NCBI GenBank assembly: GCA_001724355.1
Contig: MEEF01000021.1
Location: 1-41,310, forward strand
DNA length: 41,310 nt
Direction of reading: 5' to 3'
Source: Mesorhizobium sp. SCN 65-20
Lineage (GTDB): Bacteria > Pseudomonadota > Alphaproteobacteria > Rhizobiales > Rhizobiaceae
Position numbers and translations under genes: made by a program. This document shows positions 17,228-27,189 of the stretch, in pieces; the stretch's first letter is position 1, and the number at the start of each line of letters is the position of its first letter. The notes under the pieces were generated by a model. That model searched no databases, was not told the DNA's origin, and saw nothing but the letters and a program-made list of their open reading frames with translations.

Positions 17228-20200
17228 TCCTCGCCCTCCGATCCGCCGTCACCGCCGGCCGACCATTCGAGCACGCGGGCGAGATGGTCGTAGTCGCCAT
17301 CGGTTTCGCCCTCGCGGAAGGGCAGGGCGCGCGACAGGTAGCCGGTCGTCGGGTCGTCGTAGTGAACGAGCAGCTGTTCCAGCCTCGTCCAGGCTTCTTC
17401 CGAAAGCTCCGTCGCCGATTTTGGCTTGCGGTTGTGCTCGAGGATCGATTCCTCGAACACCTCGCCATTGGGCTTGAGACGGACGAAGGCGAGTTGCGAC
17501 GGCTCGCGCTGGCCGAGTTCGCGGAAGGCGCCACGGCGGAGCAGGGCGCCTTCGAGCGCCAGCTGCGGTGCGATCAGCGTATGTGCCTGCACCTTGGAAG
17601 GCGACGAGCCGGTCTTGTAGTCGATGATGTCGGCCATGCCGCCGGCGAGAAGATCGATGCGGTCGGCGCGGCCGGAAAGCGTGATGCCGGTGCGCCCGAC
17701 CTCGGTGGCTGAAGCACTCTCCTCCGCGTGGCGGCTGGCGACCGCAGCGGCACGGCTGCGTTCCCATTCGAGGATGCCCTCGGCCATGCGCTCGAAGCGC
17801 GGCCACCAGACGGCCTCGACATCGGCGGGCAGGGCGGCCTCGGCAAAGCAATGCTTGCCGGCGGCAATCAGCACGTCGAGCGCCTGCGGCGTCCTGGGGT
17901 CGCCGACTGTCGCGGAGAACAGGTGCAGGATGTCGTGGAACAGCGTGCCGCGCTCGGCAGCACCCGGATCGCGCACCAGCGGATCGATCGCCGACAGGCC
18001 GAGGATACGGCGGGCATAGACCGCATAGGGATCGCGGCGCAGCGTCTCGATCTCGGTGACGGAGAAGCGGCGCGGTCGAACCGAAACGGGAGGCTTCGGC
18101 TCGGGCCGGGCGGCGAAGTCGGTCTTGGTGCCGGCGTCGAGCTGGCGGGCCCAGCCGAGCAGCTTTCCGCCGCGCTTGCGCAGCACCGCCGCATGATCGG
18201 GGCCGACATAGGTGAGCAGGCGCTGAAGCCAGCGCGACGGCACGGCGGGCGCGTCACCAGAACGGGCCGAGCGCGACAGCACGACGTTTTTCGCGCCCAT
18301 CGCCATCTGGAAGTCATGGGCGGCGAGGCCGATGCGGCGTTCCGGCGGTTCGAGGTCGATGCCCGACTTCATGACGCGCGACATGAAGCGATCGGCTTCG
18401 GCCTTGCGCGGCCAGCTGCCTTCGTTGAGCGCGCCGATCACCAGCGTGTCGACCGTCTGCAGGCGTGCTTCGAGCGCGCCCCAGATGGAGATGGCGCGGT
18501 CGGCGCCTTGCGACGGCTTGACCGCTTCGGGGGCGACGAGCGCATCCAACACGTCGGGCCACTCGGCGGCGGCAAAGCTAAAGGCGGCCTGGGCCGAGAC
18601 CAGCCCGCGCAGCGCCTCGGCCAGCTTGGAGCCGGCGTCGCCATCGTAGAGCGCGGCCAGCCCGCCGAGATGGTCGCGGCCGAGGTTTTCGAGCGCCTCG
18701 ACCGTGGCGCGGACGATCGCGCCGAGCTCGACATTCTCGTCGCCACGGAATGCGGTAAGTGGTGCGACCGCTGCGACCAGTTTGGCAACCACTTCCCGCG
18801 CGTCGTCGATGCGGCGGACGGTGATGCGGTCGAACCAGAACGGCTTGCGCGAGGCGTCGCCGATGCCGGCGAGGCGGGTATCGAAATCCTCGGCGAGCTG
18901 GGCGATATCCGGACGGCCGACGCCGCCGCGCAGCACCACGAGCTCGATGGTCTCGGCGGCGCGCCTGACCACATGACGCTCCAGCCCGAGGCGGAGCAGC
19001 GGATGCTTGAGCAGCGACAGCACGGCGACCGGATCGCCCGGACGGATCGCCGCCTCGACCATGGTGCGCAGAAGCGCGGCAGGTGGCGTGTTGGCCAGCG
19101 GCACGCCGCCGGAATCGTCGGCCTGGATACCGAAGCGGCGCAGCTCGGAGGCGACGCGGCGGGCAAGGTTGCGATCGGAGGTAACGAGGGCGGCGCGATG
19201 GCCGTCCTGTGCGACTGCCTCGCGCAAGGCGATGGCGATGGCCGCGGCCTCGTCGCGCTCATGGGCGGCTTCGAGTAGCGTCACACCGGCCAGCGCGTCC
19301 GCGATCTCGGCGTCGCTGACCTCGCCGCGCTTCTCGGCCCAGGCATCGGTGGTCTCGGCCGGGCGCAGCGCCTCTCCGACGATGGCTGCCCGGCGGACCA
19401 GTGCCTGCGACGGCGCGCCCAGTTCCTCGATGTCCCCGCGCAACAGGCCGATCTTTCCGATCAGCTTGGCGAGGCCGTATTGCGGATGGCCGAGCACGGA
19501 GGCCCGCAGGTCGGGCGCGGTGATCGCCGCAAAAGCGGCCTCGTCGAGCGTCGCGTCGAGGCCGGGCAGGACGACCGCGCCGCGCGGCAGGCGGGCGATG
19601 GCCGCCAGAAGCTCGGCGGTGGCGGGAATGGAGCCGGTGGAACCCGCGGCGATGACCGGGCCGGCGGGCGGATTGCGGCGAAGACGTTCGGCCTCGAGCC
19701 GGATCAGCGCGCTGCGATGCGCTGCCGGATTGGACTGGTCGCGTTCGGCGAGCAGGTCGGGCCAGACCGAGGTGACGATCGACAGGAAGTCGAGCGTGAC
19801 CTGCCACCAGCTGGACAATTCGCCCGAGACGAGGCCGGCGAGCTTGGCCCAGTCGGAGCCTTCGGTCTCGATCTCGTCCATCAGCGCGGCAAGGTCGCGC
19901 GCCAGCCAGATGGCATCGGCGGTGGACGCCGGCACCACGACCTCTTCCTCGAACAGGGCGGCGACATGGGCAGGCAGGCGGCGCTTCCAGGCGCGCACCA
20001 GCGGCGCCAGCACCAGCAGGCGGTCGACCGACGAGATCGGCGGCGCGAGATCCAGGGCGCCGGCACCTTCGGTTTCGAAGGCAGCCTCGTCCTCATCGAA
20101 CTCGCCGAGCGGCTTGATGACGGGCAGGATGGCCGAGCGGCCGCCGGCGGCATCGACGAAGACGCCGCGCAGGGCGCGCGCGGCACGGCGCGTCGGCACG

Positions 20201-20349
20201 TAGATGGTCACATCTGCAAGTGCCAGCGGGTCGCCGTCGAAGCGGAAATCGGGGATCAGGCGGCCGTCGAGCAGGGATGCCGCCAACGTCGGCAGGAAAG
20301 GAGTGCCGGGCGGGATGGAGAAGACGCGTGGCGACGCGCGGCCGCTCAT
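17224..20349 (-). CDS. addB: double-strand break repair protein AddB
   Basis: The second subunit of AddAB, 1041 residues, of the alphaproteobacterial AddB type. The N-terminus (VFSIPPGTPFLPTLAASLL) has the fold position of a helicase P-loop but no GKT motif. The C-terminal PD-(D/E)XK nuclease is clear: GRADRIDLLAGGMADIIDYK followed by a QLALEGALLRRGAF segment. Cysteines are scarce around the nuclease domain, so the iron-sulphur cluster of Bacillus AddB seems absent. It is chained by ATGA overlaps to murU upstream and addA downstream. Confidence 0.93.
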   Translation of the reverse strand: MSGRASPRVFSIPPGTPFLPTLAASLLDGRLIPDFRFDGDPLALADVTIYVPTRRAARALRGVFVDAAGGRSAILPVIKPLGEFDEDEAAFETEGAGALDLAPPISSVDRLLVLAPLVRAWKRRLPAHVAALFEEEVVVPASTADAIWLARDLAALMDEIETEGSDWAKLAGLVSGELSSWWQVTLDFLSIVTSVWPDLLAERDQSNPAAHRSALIRLEAERLRRNPPAGPVIAAGSTGSIPATAELLAAIARLPRGAVVLPGLDATLDEAAFAAITAPDLRASVLGHPQYGLAKLIGKIGLLRGDIEELGAPSQALVRRAAIVGEALRPAETTDAWAEKRGEVSDAEIADALAGVTLLEAAHERDEAAAIAIALREAVAQDGHRAALVTSDRNLARRVASELRRFGIQADDSGGVPLANTPPAALLRTMVEAAIRPGDPVAVLSLLKHPLLRLGLERHVVRRAAETIELVVLRGGVGRPDIAQLAEDFDTRLAGIGDASRKPFWFDRITVRRIDDAREVVAKLVAAVAPLTAFRGDENVELGAIVRATVEALENLGRDHLGGLAALYDGDAGSKLAEALRGLVSAQAAFSFAAAEWPDVLDALVAPEAVKPSQGADRAISIWGALEARLQTVDTLVIGALNEGSWPRKAEADRFMSRVMKSGIDLEPPERRIGLAAHDFQMAMGAKNVVLSRSARSGDAPAVPSRWLQRLLTYVGPDHAAVLRKRGGKLLGWARQLDAGTKTDFAARPEPKPPVSVRPRRFSVTEIETLRRDPYAVYARRILGLSAIDPLVRDPGAAERGTLFHDILHLFSATVGDPRTPQALDVLIAAGKHCFAEAALPADVEAVWWPRFERMAEGILEWERSRAAAVASRHAEESASATEVGRTGITLSGRADRIDLLAGGMADIIDYKTGSSPSKVQAHTLIAPQLALEGALLRRGAFRELGQREPSQLAFVRLKPNGEVFEESILEHNRKPKSATELSEEAWTRLEQLLVHYDDPTTGYLSRALPFREGETDGDYDHLARVLEWSAGGDGGSEGEE

Positions 20350-21080
20350 TTCGTCCCTTCCAGGGCCCTTTTCACCGCGGCCTCGGCCGGCGCGATGGCG
20401 TCGGGGGTGCCGACGGTGATCCAGCTGCCCTGCATCTGCATGCCGTGGAGGCGTCCGGCCGAAATCGCCTCGTCAAAGTATCGGTTGAGCGAGGCCGGGG
20501 TGGGCTCAGCACCTGCGAAGATGCGGGGGTGGATGATGGCCGCGCCCGCGTAGATCAGGCCTTCGGGCGCCCCTCTGGCGCGGCTCAGCCGGCCGTCCGG
20601 TGCCATCAGGAAATCGGTACCGCCGGAATGTCCGGTCGCCTGTGAGAGAGCCGCGAGCATGATGAGAATATCCATGCGCGCGTCGTCCCAGGCAAGGGCG
20701 AGGCGGTTGAGATTGGGCTCACCGGCATCGATCCAGAAGGTGTCGGCGTTGACGATGTAGAACGGCTTGGTACCCAGCTCGGGCAGCGCCTTGACGATGC
20801 CTCCGGCGGAATCGAGCAGGCCGTCGCGTTCGTCGGCGATGGCGATCCGCGGCGTACGGCGGGACGCGACATGCGCGACGATCTGGTCGGGGAGATAGTG
20901 GACGTTGACCACGGCCTTTTCGACGCCGATTTCGGCAAGGCTGTCGAGGCCCCAGTCGAGCAGGGTCTTGCCCGAGATTTTCACCAGCGGCTTGGGCATG
21001 GTTTCGGTGATCGGCCGCATGCGCTTGCCGAGGCCGGCAGCGAGAACCATGGCGACCGACGGGATCCTGGCAGCACTCAC
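20346..21080 (-). CDS. murU: MurU-like sugar-1-phosphate uridylyltransferase (GTG start)
   Basis: A nucleotidyltransferase of 244 residues. The N-terminal signature VLAAGLGKRMRPITETMPKP is that of NTP:sugar-1-phosphate transferases, and VNADTFWIDAG carries the metal-binding aspartate. In Pseudomonas the homologue MurU makes UDP-MurNAc from MurNAc-1-phosphate in peptidoglycan recycling. The neighbouring AmgK-like kinase domain supports the same role here. The start is GTG (complement of 21078-21080), overlapping the stop of the upstream gene as GTGA; the stop overlaps addB as ATGA. Confidence 0.85.
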   Translation of the reverse strand: MSAARIPSVAMVLAAGLGKRMRPITETMPKPLVKISGKTLLDWGLDSLAEIGVEKAVVNVHYLPDQIVAHVASRRTPRIAIADERDGLLDSAGGIVKALPELGTKPFYIVNADTFWIDAGEPNLNRLALAWDDARMDILIMLAALSQATGHSGGTDFLMAPDGRLSRARGAPEGLIYAGAAIIHPRIFAGAEPTPASLNRYFDEAISAGRLHGMQMQGSWITVGTPDAIAPAEAAVKRALEGTK

Positions 21081-22588
21081 GCGTCGATGTCCTCGAGCAG
21101 GCGGTTGTCGCGGTAGAAATCGCGCAGCTCGGCCAGTGCCGGATGTGCCAGCGCGCGGTGCAGGTAGTCGCGGATGCGCGGCAGGTGCTTCAGATACTGA
21201 GGCTTGCCGTCGCGGCGGTCGAGGCGGACGAAGATGCCGAGGATCTTCGAGTTCCGCTGCGCGGCCATGATGGCATAGGCCTCGCGGAAGGCGGCCTCAT
21301 CGAAATCGCCTGCCGCATGGCGGGCTGCAACATAGGCGTCGACGGTGCTTCGCTCTATCTCGGGCGATACGGTTACCCGCGCATCCATGGCGAGCGAGGC
21401 AACGTCATAGGCGACTGGGCCGATCAGCGCGTCCTGGAAGTCGACGATGCCGAGCCTGTCGAAACCCTTTTTCTCGGCGCGCCAGATGATGTTGGGCGAA
21501 TGGTAGTCGCGCAGCACAAGGCCGTATTGCTTGTCGACGAGGCGATCGAAGGTGGCGTTCCAGGCGGCGCGGTAGCCGTCGCACAGCTCGGCGGAGGCGG
21601 GCGCGCCGGTGACGGCCTTCACATACCATTCGACCAGCAGTTCGACCTCGATCATCAGCGCGTCGCGGTCGAAGGGCGGAACCTGGTGGATCACACCGGG
21701 TGCGGCCTCCAGCCGGTCGTCCCAATGTTTCCCGTGAATCATCGCCAGCAGTTTGGCGGCGGCCGCGTAGCGTTCCGCAATCGGCCTGCCCTCGGGATCG
21801 AGGAACGCGCCGGAGCCGAGATGCTCGAGCAGCAAAAAGCCCTGTTCGAGATCCTGGGCGACGATGCCCGGCACGGTGACGCCGCCCGCCGCAAGCGCGC
21901 GGTCGATTGCCGCAAAGGCGGCAACTGTCTGCGCCGTATGCGCGATCTCCGCATAGGGCTTGCCGTCGCGGACAGGCGGGCCGAGCACGAGGCGCGGCGA
22001 GTTCATCAGTATGAGAGGGGCCTGGCCTTGCAGCGTCACCGTCTCATAGGCGCGCGCCGAGGCGTCGCCGATGAAGCGGGCGCGATGGGCGTCGCCCCAA
22101 CCGGAGGCGGCAAGAAAGTCGCGCATGGCGAGCGAACGGGCGATGCGGTCGAAGCTAGGGCCATCGCCCGAGATGGTAATGCGGCGGCCGTCGCCCTCAT
22201 GCTCGATGGCGAGCCGCAGGCTGGTGGCGGGCATGGCTTCGGCGGCGCGCTCCGGCCACTCGACCAGCGCCACACCTGTAGCGACCGCTTCGTCGAAACC
22301 AAGCTCCTCCAGTTCCTCCGACGAGGACAGGCGATAGAGATCGAAGTGATGGACCGGAACTGGCGTGTCGTAGCTCTGCACCAGCGTGAACGTCGGGCTC
22401 GGCACTTCATGCAAGGGATCGCCCGCCAGTGCCCGGATCAGGCCGCGGGCGAGCGTCGACTTGCCGGCGCCGAGGTCGCCGTCGAGCAGGAGCACGTCGC
22501 CAGGCCTGACGGCCATGGCGAGATCCTCGCCCAGCCGCGTCGTCGCGGCCTCGTCGGGCAGGAAGAGCTCCAGCGATCTGGCCGTCAT
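21077..22588 (-). CDS. tsaE: TsaE-AmgK fusion: tRNA t6A-modification ATPase joined to a sugar kinase
   Basis: A two-domain protein of 503 residues. Residues 1 to about 150 are TsaE, the ATPase needed for t6A37 tRNA modification: Walker A GDLGAGKSTLARGL (37-50), then EVPSPTFTLVQSY and HFDLYRL. Residues from about 155 on are an aminoglycoside-phosphotransferase-fold kinase like AmgK, which phosphorylates MurNAc/GlcNAc at C1: VLRDYHSPNIIW (Asp361, Asn366) and IVDFQDALIGP (Asp383). The kinase product is the substrate of the next gene, murU, with which it overlaps by GTGA. The fusion is common in Rhizobiales. divL ends 8 nt upstream of this gene's region on the same strand. Confidence 0.9.
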   Translation of the reverse strand: MTARSLELFLPDEAATTRLGEDLAMAVRPGDVLLLDGDLGAGKSTLARGLIRALAGDPLHEVPSPTFTLVQSYDTPVPVHHFDLYRLSSSEELEELGFDEAVATGVALVEWPERAAEAMPATSLRLAIEHEGDGRRITISGDGPSFDRIARSLAMRDFLAASGWGDAHRARFIGDASARAYETVTLQGQAPLILMNSPRLVLGPPVRDGKPYAEIAHTAQTVAAFAAIDRALAAGGVTVPGIVAQDLEQGFLLLEHLGSGAFLDPEGRPIAERYAAAAKLLAMIHGKHWDDRLEAAPGVIHQVPPFDRDALMIEVELLVEWYVKAVTGAPASAELCDGYRAAWNATFDRLVDKQYGLVLRDYHSPNIIWRAEKKGFDRLGIVDFQDALIGPVAYDVASLAMDARVTVSPEIERSTVDAYVAARHAAGDFDEAAFREAYAIMAAQRNSKILGIFVRLDRRDGKPQYLKHLPRIRDYLHRALAHPALAELRDFYRDNRLLEDIDA

Positions 22589-22596
22589 GAAGGACC

Positions 22597-25137
22597 TTAC
22601 TCCGCCGCCACCCGGACGCCGGCCGGCGCGTCGGGGAACAGGCAGACGACCGTGGTGCCGCGGTCCTTGCCGCTGTCGATGCGGACGGTGCCGCCGTGCA
22701 GCTCGACGAAGCTCTTGACGATCGACAGGCCGAGGCCGGCGCCGCGGCGGCGGCCGCCGTTGACGCGGGATTCGAAGCGCTGGAACACCGAATCCAGCAC
22801 CTCCGGTGGCATGCCGGGGCCGTCGTCATGGACCGAGAACTCGACGCCTTCGGGACGCTGGCGGCAGGTCAGCGCGATGGTGCTCGCAGCCGGCGCGTAA
22901 TTCACCGCATTGCTGAGCAGGTTGTAGAGGATCTGGCGAACGCGGGTCTCGTCGCCGCTGAAGCTCTTGGGAGCGGACGCCACGTCCACCGACAGCCTGA
23001 TCGTGTGCTCCTCCAGCCGGTCGGCGACCAGCTCGGCGGCCGCCTCGATGGCGCGGTCGACGCGCACCTCGGAGATTTCGAGCTGCATGATGCCTGCATC
23101 GACGGTGGCGAGGTCGAGGATGTCATTGACGATGGTGAGCAGCACGCCCGAGGACGAGCCGATGTGCTCGACATACTCGCGCTGGCGCGGCGACAGCGGG
23201 CCGGTGCCAGGCAGCGACAGCAGTTCGGTGAAGCCGATGATGTTGGTCAGCGGCGAGCGCAGCTCGTAGGAGACGTGCTGGACGAATTCGTTCTTGATCT
23301 GGTCAGCGCGCTGCAGGGCCTCGTTCTTGTCCTTGAGCGCGCGCTCCATGTTGACGCTGTCGGTGACGTCAACGAAGGTCAGCATCACCTGGCCGTTCGG
23401 CAGGTGGACGACGGCATACTGCAGCACGGTCCCGTTGCGCAGCTCGGTCTGGCCGCGCCGGTCGCTCCGCTCGTCGAAGCCGGTTACGGCGGCGACGAAA
23501 TCGCCCCATGGGCTCAGCTCGGCGCGCATGTCGCACTCGGCGCGGATGGCCGTGATGTGCGTATTGGACTGCAGCACGTCGGCGGAAACGCCCCAGAGCT
23601 GGCCGAAGGCCGGATTGAACAGGCGAATGCGCCCGTCGGGCCCGAACACGACCACGCCCTCGGCCAGGCTGTCCAGCGTCTCGCCCTGAACGCGCACGGC
23701 CGTGGTGTAGCGGCTTTCGAGGTCGATCTTTTCGGTCAGGTTCTCGAACACCCAGGTGACGCCGCCCTTGGGCTGGGGATTGGCAACGACGCGGATGGTA
23801 CGGCCGTCAGGCAGGTGCCAGAGATGTTCCTGCGGATCGACGGCGCGATAGGCGCCGAGCAGGTTCTCCTTCCAGCGCCGCCACTCGGGCTGTTCGGGCA
23901 GCTTGCGCTCGCTGCGCAGGCGGTCGAGCAGGAGCGCGTTGTCGGGCGCGCTGGAAAGGTAGCCAACGTCCAGGTCCCATAGCTTCTGGAAAGCCTGGTT
24001 GTGGAAGCGCAGTTTCTGGCCGGCATCGAAGGTCGCAACAGCCGTCGCCACCTGGTCGAGCGTGTCGGCATGGCTGCGCACGACCTGGGTGAATTCCTCG
24101 CGGATGGCATCCGCCGCGCTCAGGTCGACGGCTATGCCGGCCGAGCCGTCGCGGCCCACGATATCGGTGACGGCGAACATCTTGCGGTCGCCACCGATGA
24201 CGGTCGACAGCTGCTGCTGGAAGACGGGGCGAGAGAGGTGCCGTTGGGCGATCGCCTCGCGCGACTGCGTGCCGAGGAACTCCCTGCCGTCGCGGATGGC
24301 GGCGGACGCGTCGGCGGCCTCGACCGCGCTGGCATAGGCCCTGTTCACCCATTTCAGCCTGCCGTCGGCGTCGCGCATCCAGAATGGGGACTCGATGGCA
24401 TCCATCAAGCCGATCAGGTTTTCGTAGTCGGCGCCGATGCGCTGGTTCTCGAGCTTGAGCCGCGCCTGGATGCGCTGGGCCTCCGAGATCGAGATGAAGC
24501 GGACGATCACATGGGTGCCGCTCTTGCGGCCCTGGACTTCGAGGGCGGCGCCGGCATGCGTCTCGGCCACGAGTTCGAAGGCCGTGCCCTGGTCGCGCAG
24601 TGCGGCGATGGCGTTTTCCAGCGCCGCGGCGGAACGCGGCATCAGCCAGCGGCCAAAGGCGAGGAAGGCGGCGCGCTCTTCGGGCGCACCCGTTTCCACC
24701 GGCAGCGAGCCCACCAGTTCGGGCTTGCGGGTTTCGCTCGCCCAGACGATGACGCGCTGGTCGCGCAGGTTGAGCAACGCTTCCGAGCGCTGGAGCGTGG
24801 CGTTGAGGTCGGCGACGCGGCTGCGCAGGTCCGCGTTCTCCGCCGTAATGCGGGCCTTCTCGCGGATCAGGGCTACGGCGGAGATCAGCGCGGCGCCGAT
24901 GACGCCTACGAAGACGGCGAGTTGGATGACTTCGGCGGTGCTGACGGGGAGGCCCGCTACGGAAGCCTGCTGCGCATAAGCGGGCGTACAGAGCGCTGTC
25001 GCGCCGAGCAGAATGGCCGCGCCGCGATCGCCCAGCCGGCGAACGGTCTGCCATTTGCCGGCCCACGAGCCGTGCTGCGAATCCTCATGGCCGCCGGAAA
25101 CGGCCCTTCCCGCTAGACGCGGGTAATCCCCCGGCAT
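22597..25137 (-). CDS. divL: DivL-like PAS sensor kinase with tyrosine in the H-box
   Basis: An 846-residue membrane protein with a hydrophobic N-terminus (LLGATALCTPAYA), a transmembrane segment near residues 70-92 (VIQLAVFVGVIGAALI), a coiled coil, several PAS-like regions and a histidine-kinase core. The phosphoacceptor box reads HVSYELRSPL, so Tyr624 replaces the usual histidine (codon 23266-23268). The ATP-binding boxes are intact (NLLSNAVNYAP, DDGPGMPP, GAGLGLSIV). This is the hallmark of Caulobacter DivL, which steers the CckA-CtrA pathway by interaction rather than phosphotransfer. The start at 25137 follows an AAAGGA site; the frame is open further upstream but looks non-coding. Confidence 0.9.
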   Translation of the reverse strand: MPGDYPRLAGRAVSGGHEDSQHGSWAGKWQTVRRLGDRGAAILLGATALCTPAYAQQASVAGLPVSTAEVIQLAVFVGVIGAALISAVALIREKARITAENADLRSRVADLNATLQRSEALLNLRDQRVIVWASETRKPELVGSLPVETGAPEERAAFLAFGRWLMPRSAAALENAIAALRDQGTAFELVAETHAGAALEVQGRKSGTHVIVRFISISEAQRIQARLKLENQRIGADYENLIGLMDAIESPFWMRDADGRLKWVNRAYASAVEAADASAAIRDGREFLGTQSREAIAQRHLSRPVFQQQLSTVIGGDRKMFAVTDIVGRDGSAGIAVDLSAADAIREEFTQVVRSHADTLDQVATAVATFDAGQKLRFHNQAFQKLWDLDVGYLSSAPDNALLLDRLRSERKLPEQPEWRRWKENLLGAYRAVDPQEHLWHLPDGRTIRVVANPQPKGGVTWVFENLTEKIDLESRYTTAVRVQGETLDSLAEGVVVFGPDGRIRLFNPAFGQLWGVSADVLQSNTHITAIRAECDMRAELSPWGDFVAAVTGFDERSDRRGQTELRNGTVLQYAVVHLPNGQVMLTFVDVTDSVNMERALKDKNEALQRADQIKNEFVQHVSYELRSPLTNIIGFTELLSLPGTGPLSPRQREYVEHIGSSSGVLLTIVNDILDLATVDAGIMQLEISEVRVDRAIEAAAELVADRLEEHTIRLSVDVASAPKSFSGDETRVRQILYNLLSNAVNYAPAASTIALTCRQRPEGVEFSVHDDGPGMPPEVLDSVFQRFESRVNGGRRRGAGLGLSIVKSFVELHGGTVRIDSGKDRGTTVVCLFPDAPAGVRVAAE

Positions 25138-25212
25138 GTCTTGTTTTCCTTTGTGCCGCCCGAATGCAAGACCGCCCTCAAGCACCCGGATTTCCCCGCC
25201 AAGAACGGGCGC

Positions 25213-25229
25213 GTGACGAATCACGTCAC
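25213..25229. promoter_or_regulatory. inverted repeat upstream of divL
   Basis: The arms GTGACG (25213-25218) and CGTCAC (25224-25229) with a 5-nt spacer lie 76-92 nt upstream of the divL start, in the 198-nt gap after ahcY. The layout fits a dimeric regulator site, but I cannot name a regulator. Confidence 0.4.
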
Positions 25230-25267
25230 AATACCGCTTAGGCGAATCGCCGTGAAGCAGGCGAGCG

Positions 25268-25308
25268 CCCAAAAAGAGAAGCCGGGCGAAAGTCAATCGC
25301 CCGGCTTC
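25268..25308 (-). terminator. rho-independent terminator of ahcY
   Basis: A 12-bp stem (arms 25297-25308 and 25278-25289, 7-nt loop) is followed on the minus strand by a U-run (complement of 25271-25275). It starts 28 nt after the ahcY stop, so divL must have its own promoter or rely on read-through. Confidence 0.88.
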
Positions 25309-25335
25309 AATATCTAGTATGTATTTTCGCTATGG

Positions 25336-26736
<1,401 letters not shown>

Positions 26737-26800
26737 GGTTTGCTCCGATTCCTGTTGTTGCGCGCCGGCGCGGGAGGCCAGTCTTGGGCGCGCGGAAGAT

Positions 26801-26824
26801 CGGCCTGACTACCAGATCAGGCCG
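26801..26824 (-). promoter_or_regulatory. small hairpin in the ahcY leader
   Basis: An 8-bp stem (26801-26808 and 26817-26824) with an 8-nt loop lies 65-88 nt upstream of the ahcY ATG, between the operator candidate and the gene. It does not match the SAH riboswitch consensus I know. Confidence 0.4.
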
Positions 26825-26840
26825 TCAGCGACAATGGGAT

Positions 26841-26856
26841 ATAAAGAAATCTTTAT
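26841..26856. promoter_or_regulatory. palindromic operator candidate upstream of ahcY
   Basis: The near-perfect palindrome ATAAAGA-AA-TCTTTAT lies about 105-120 nt upstream of ahcY and just after ptsH. AT-rich ATAAAGA/TCTTTAT palindromes are, as I recall, the type of site bound by ArsR-family SAM/SAH regulators (SahR/SamR) of methionine-cycle genes in proteobacteria. The palindrome is visible; the regulator is inference. Confidence 0.6.
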
Positions 26857-26886
26857 TCGTGCATATCATCCGGCGCCGGCCGGAGA

Positions 26887-27189
26887 TCAGCATTCCTCGC
26901 CGAAACGGTTGGCGACGAGCGCGGCAAGCGCTTCCAGAGCCTCGGCGGCCTCGGGTCCGCTGGCAGTCACCCGGATCGAGCAGCCGGGGCTCGCGGCCAG
27001 CATCATCAATCCCATGATGGAGGTTCCGCCGACCGAGATGCCGTCCTTCTCGACGGTCACCGAGGCTTCGTACTCGCCGGCGATCTGAACGAATTTGGCC
27101 GACGCTCGGGCGTGCAGGCCACGCTGGTTCACGATCTGGAGATCGCGCACGACGTGACCTTTTTCGGCGGAATAGGGCATGCCGCTCAT
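26887..27189 (-). CDS. ptsH: HPr phosphocarrier protein
   Basis: The small PTS phosphocarrier, 100 residues including a short N-terminal extension. The active histidine is His26 in RGLHARASAKF. The regulatory serine region is SIMGLMMLAAS with Ser57, the site HprK would phosphorylate. Its ATG overlaps the stop of the EIIA gene as ATGA (27186-27189). With EIIA and HprK beside it and no EIIB/EIIC, it belongs to a regulatory rather than a sugar-transporting PTS. Confidence 0.95.
   Translation of the reverse strand: MSGMPYSAEKGHVVRDLQIVNQRGLHARASAKFVQIAGEYEASVTVEKDGISVGGTSIMGLMMLAASPGCSIRVTASGPEAAEALEALAALVANRFGEEC

Noticed and set aside
15338-17293. A 651-codon open frame on the plus strand
   Set aside because: It lies wholly antisense to addA, whose helicase and nuclease motifs are clear. 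Long antisense frames are common in GC-rich genomes because of codon bias; the translation is low-complexity and resembles no family.
17224-20349. Iron-sulphur cluster in the AddB nuclease domain
   Set aside because: The cysteine set needed for the Bacillus-type cluster is not present.
26737-26886. SAH or SAM riboswitch upstream of ahcY
   Set aside because: Only one small hairpin is visible and I could not align the conserved cores I know; the palindrome points to a protein operator instead.
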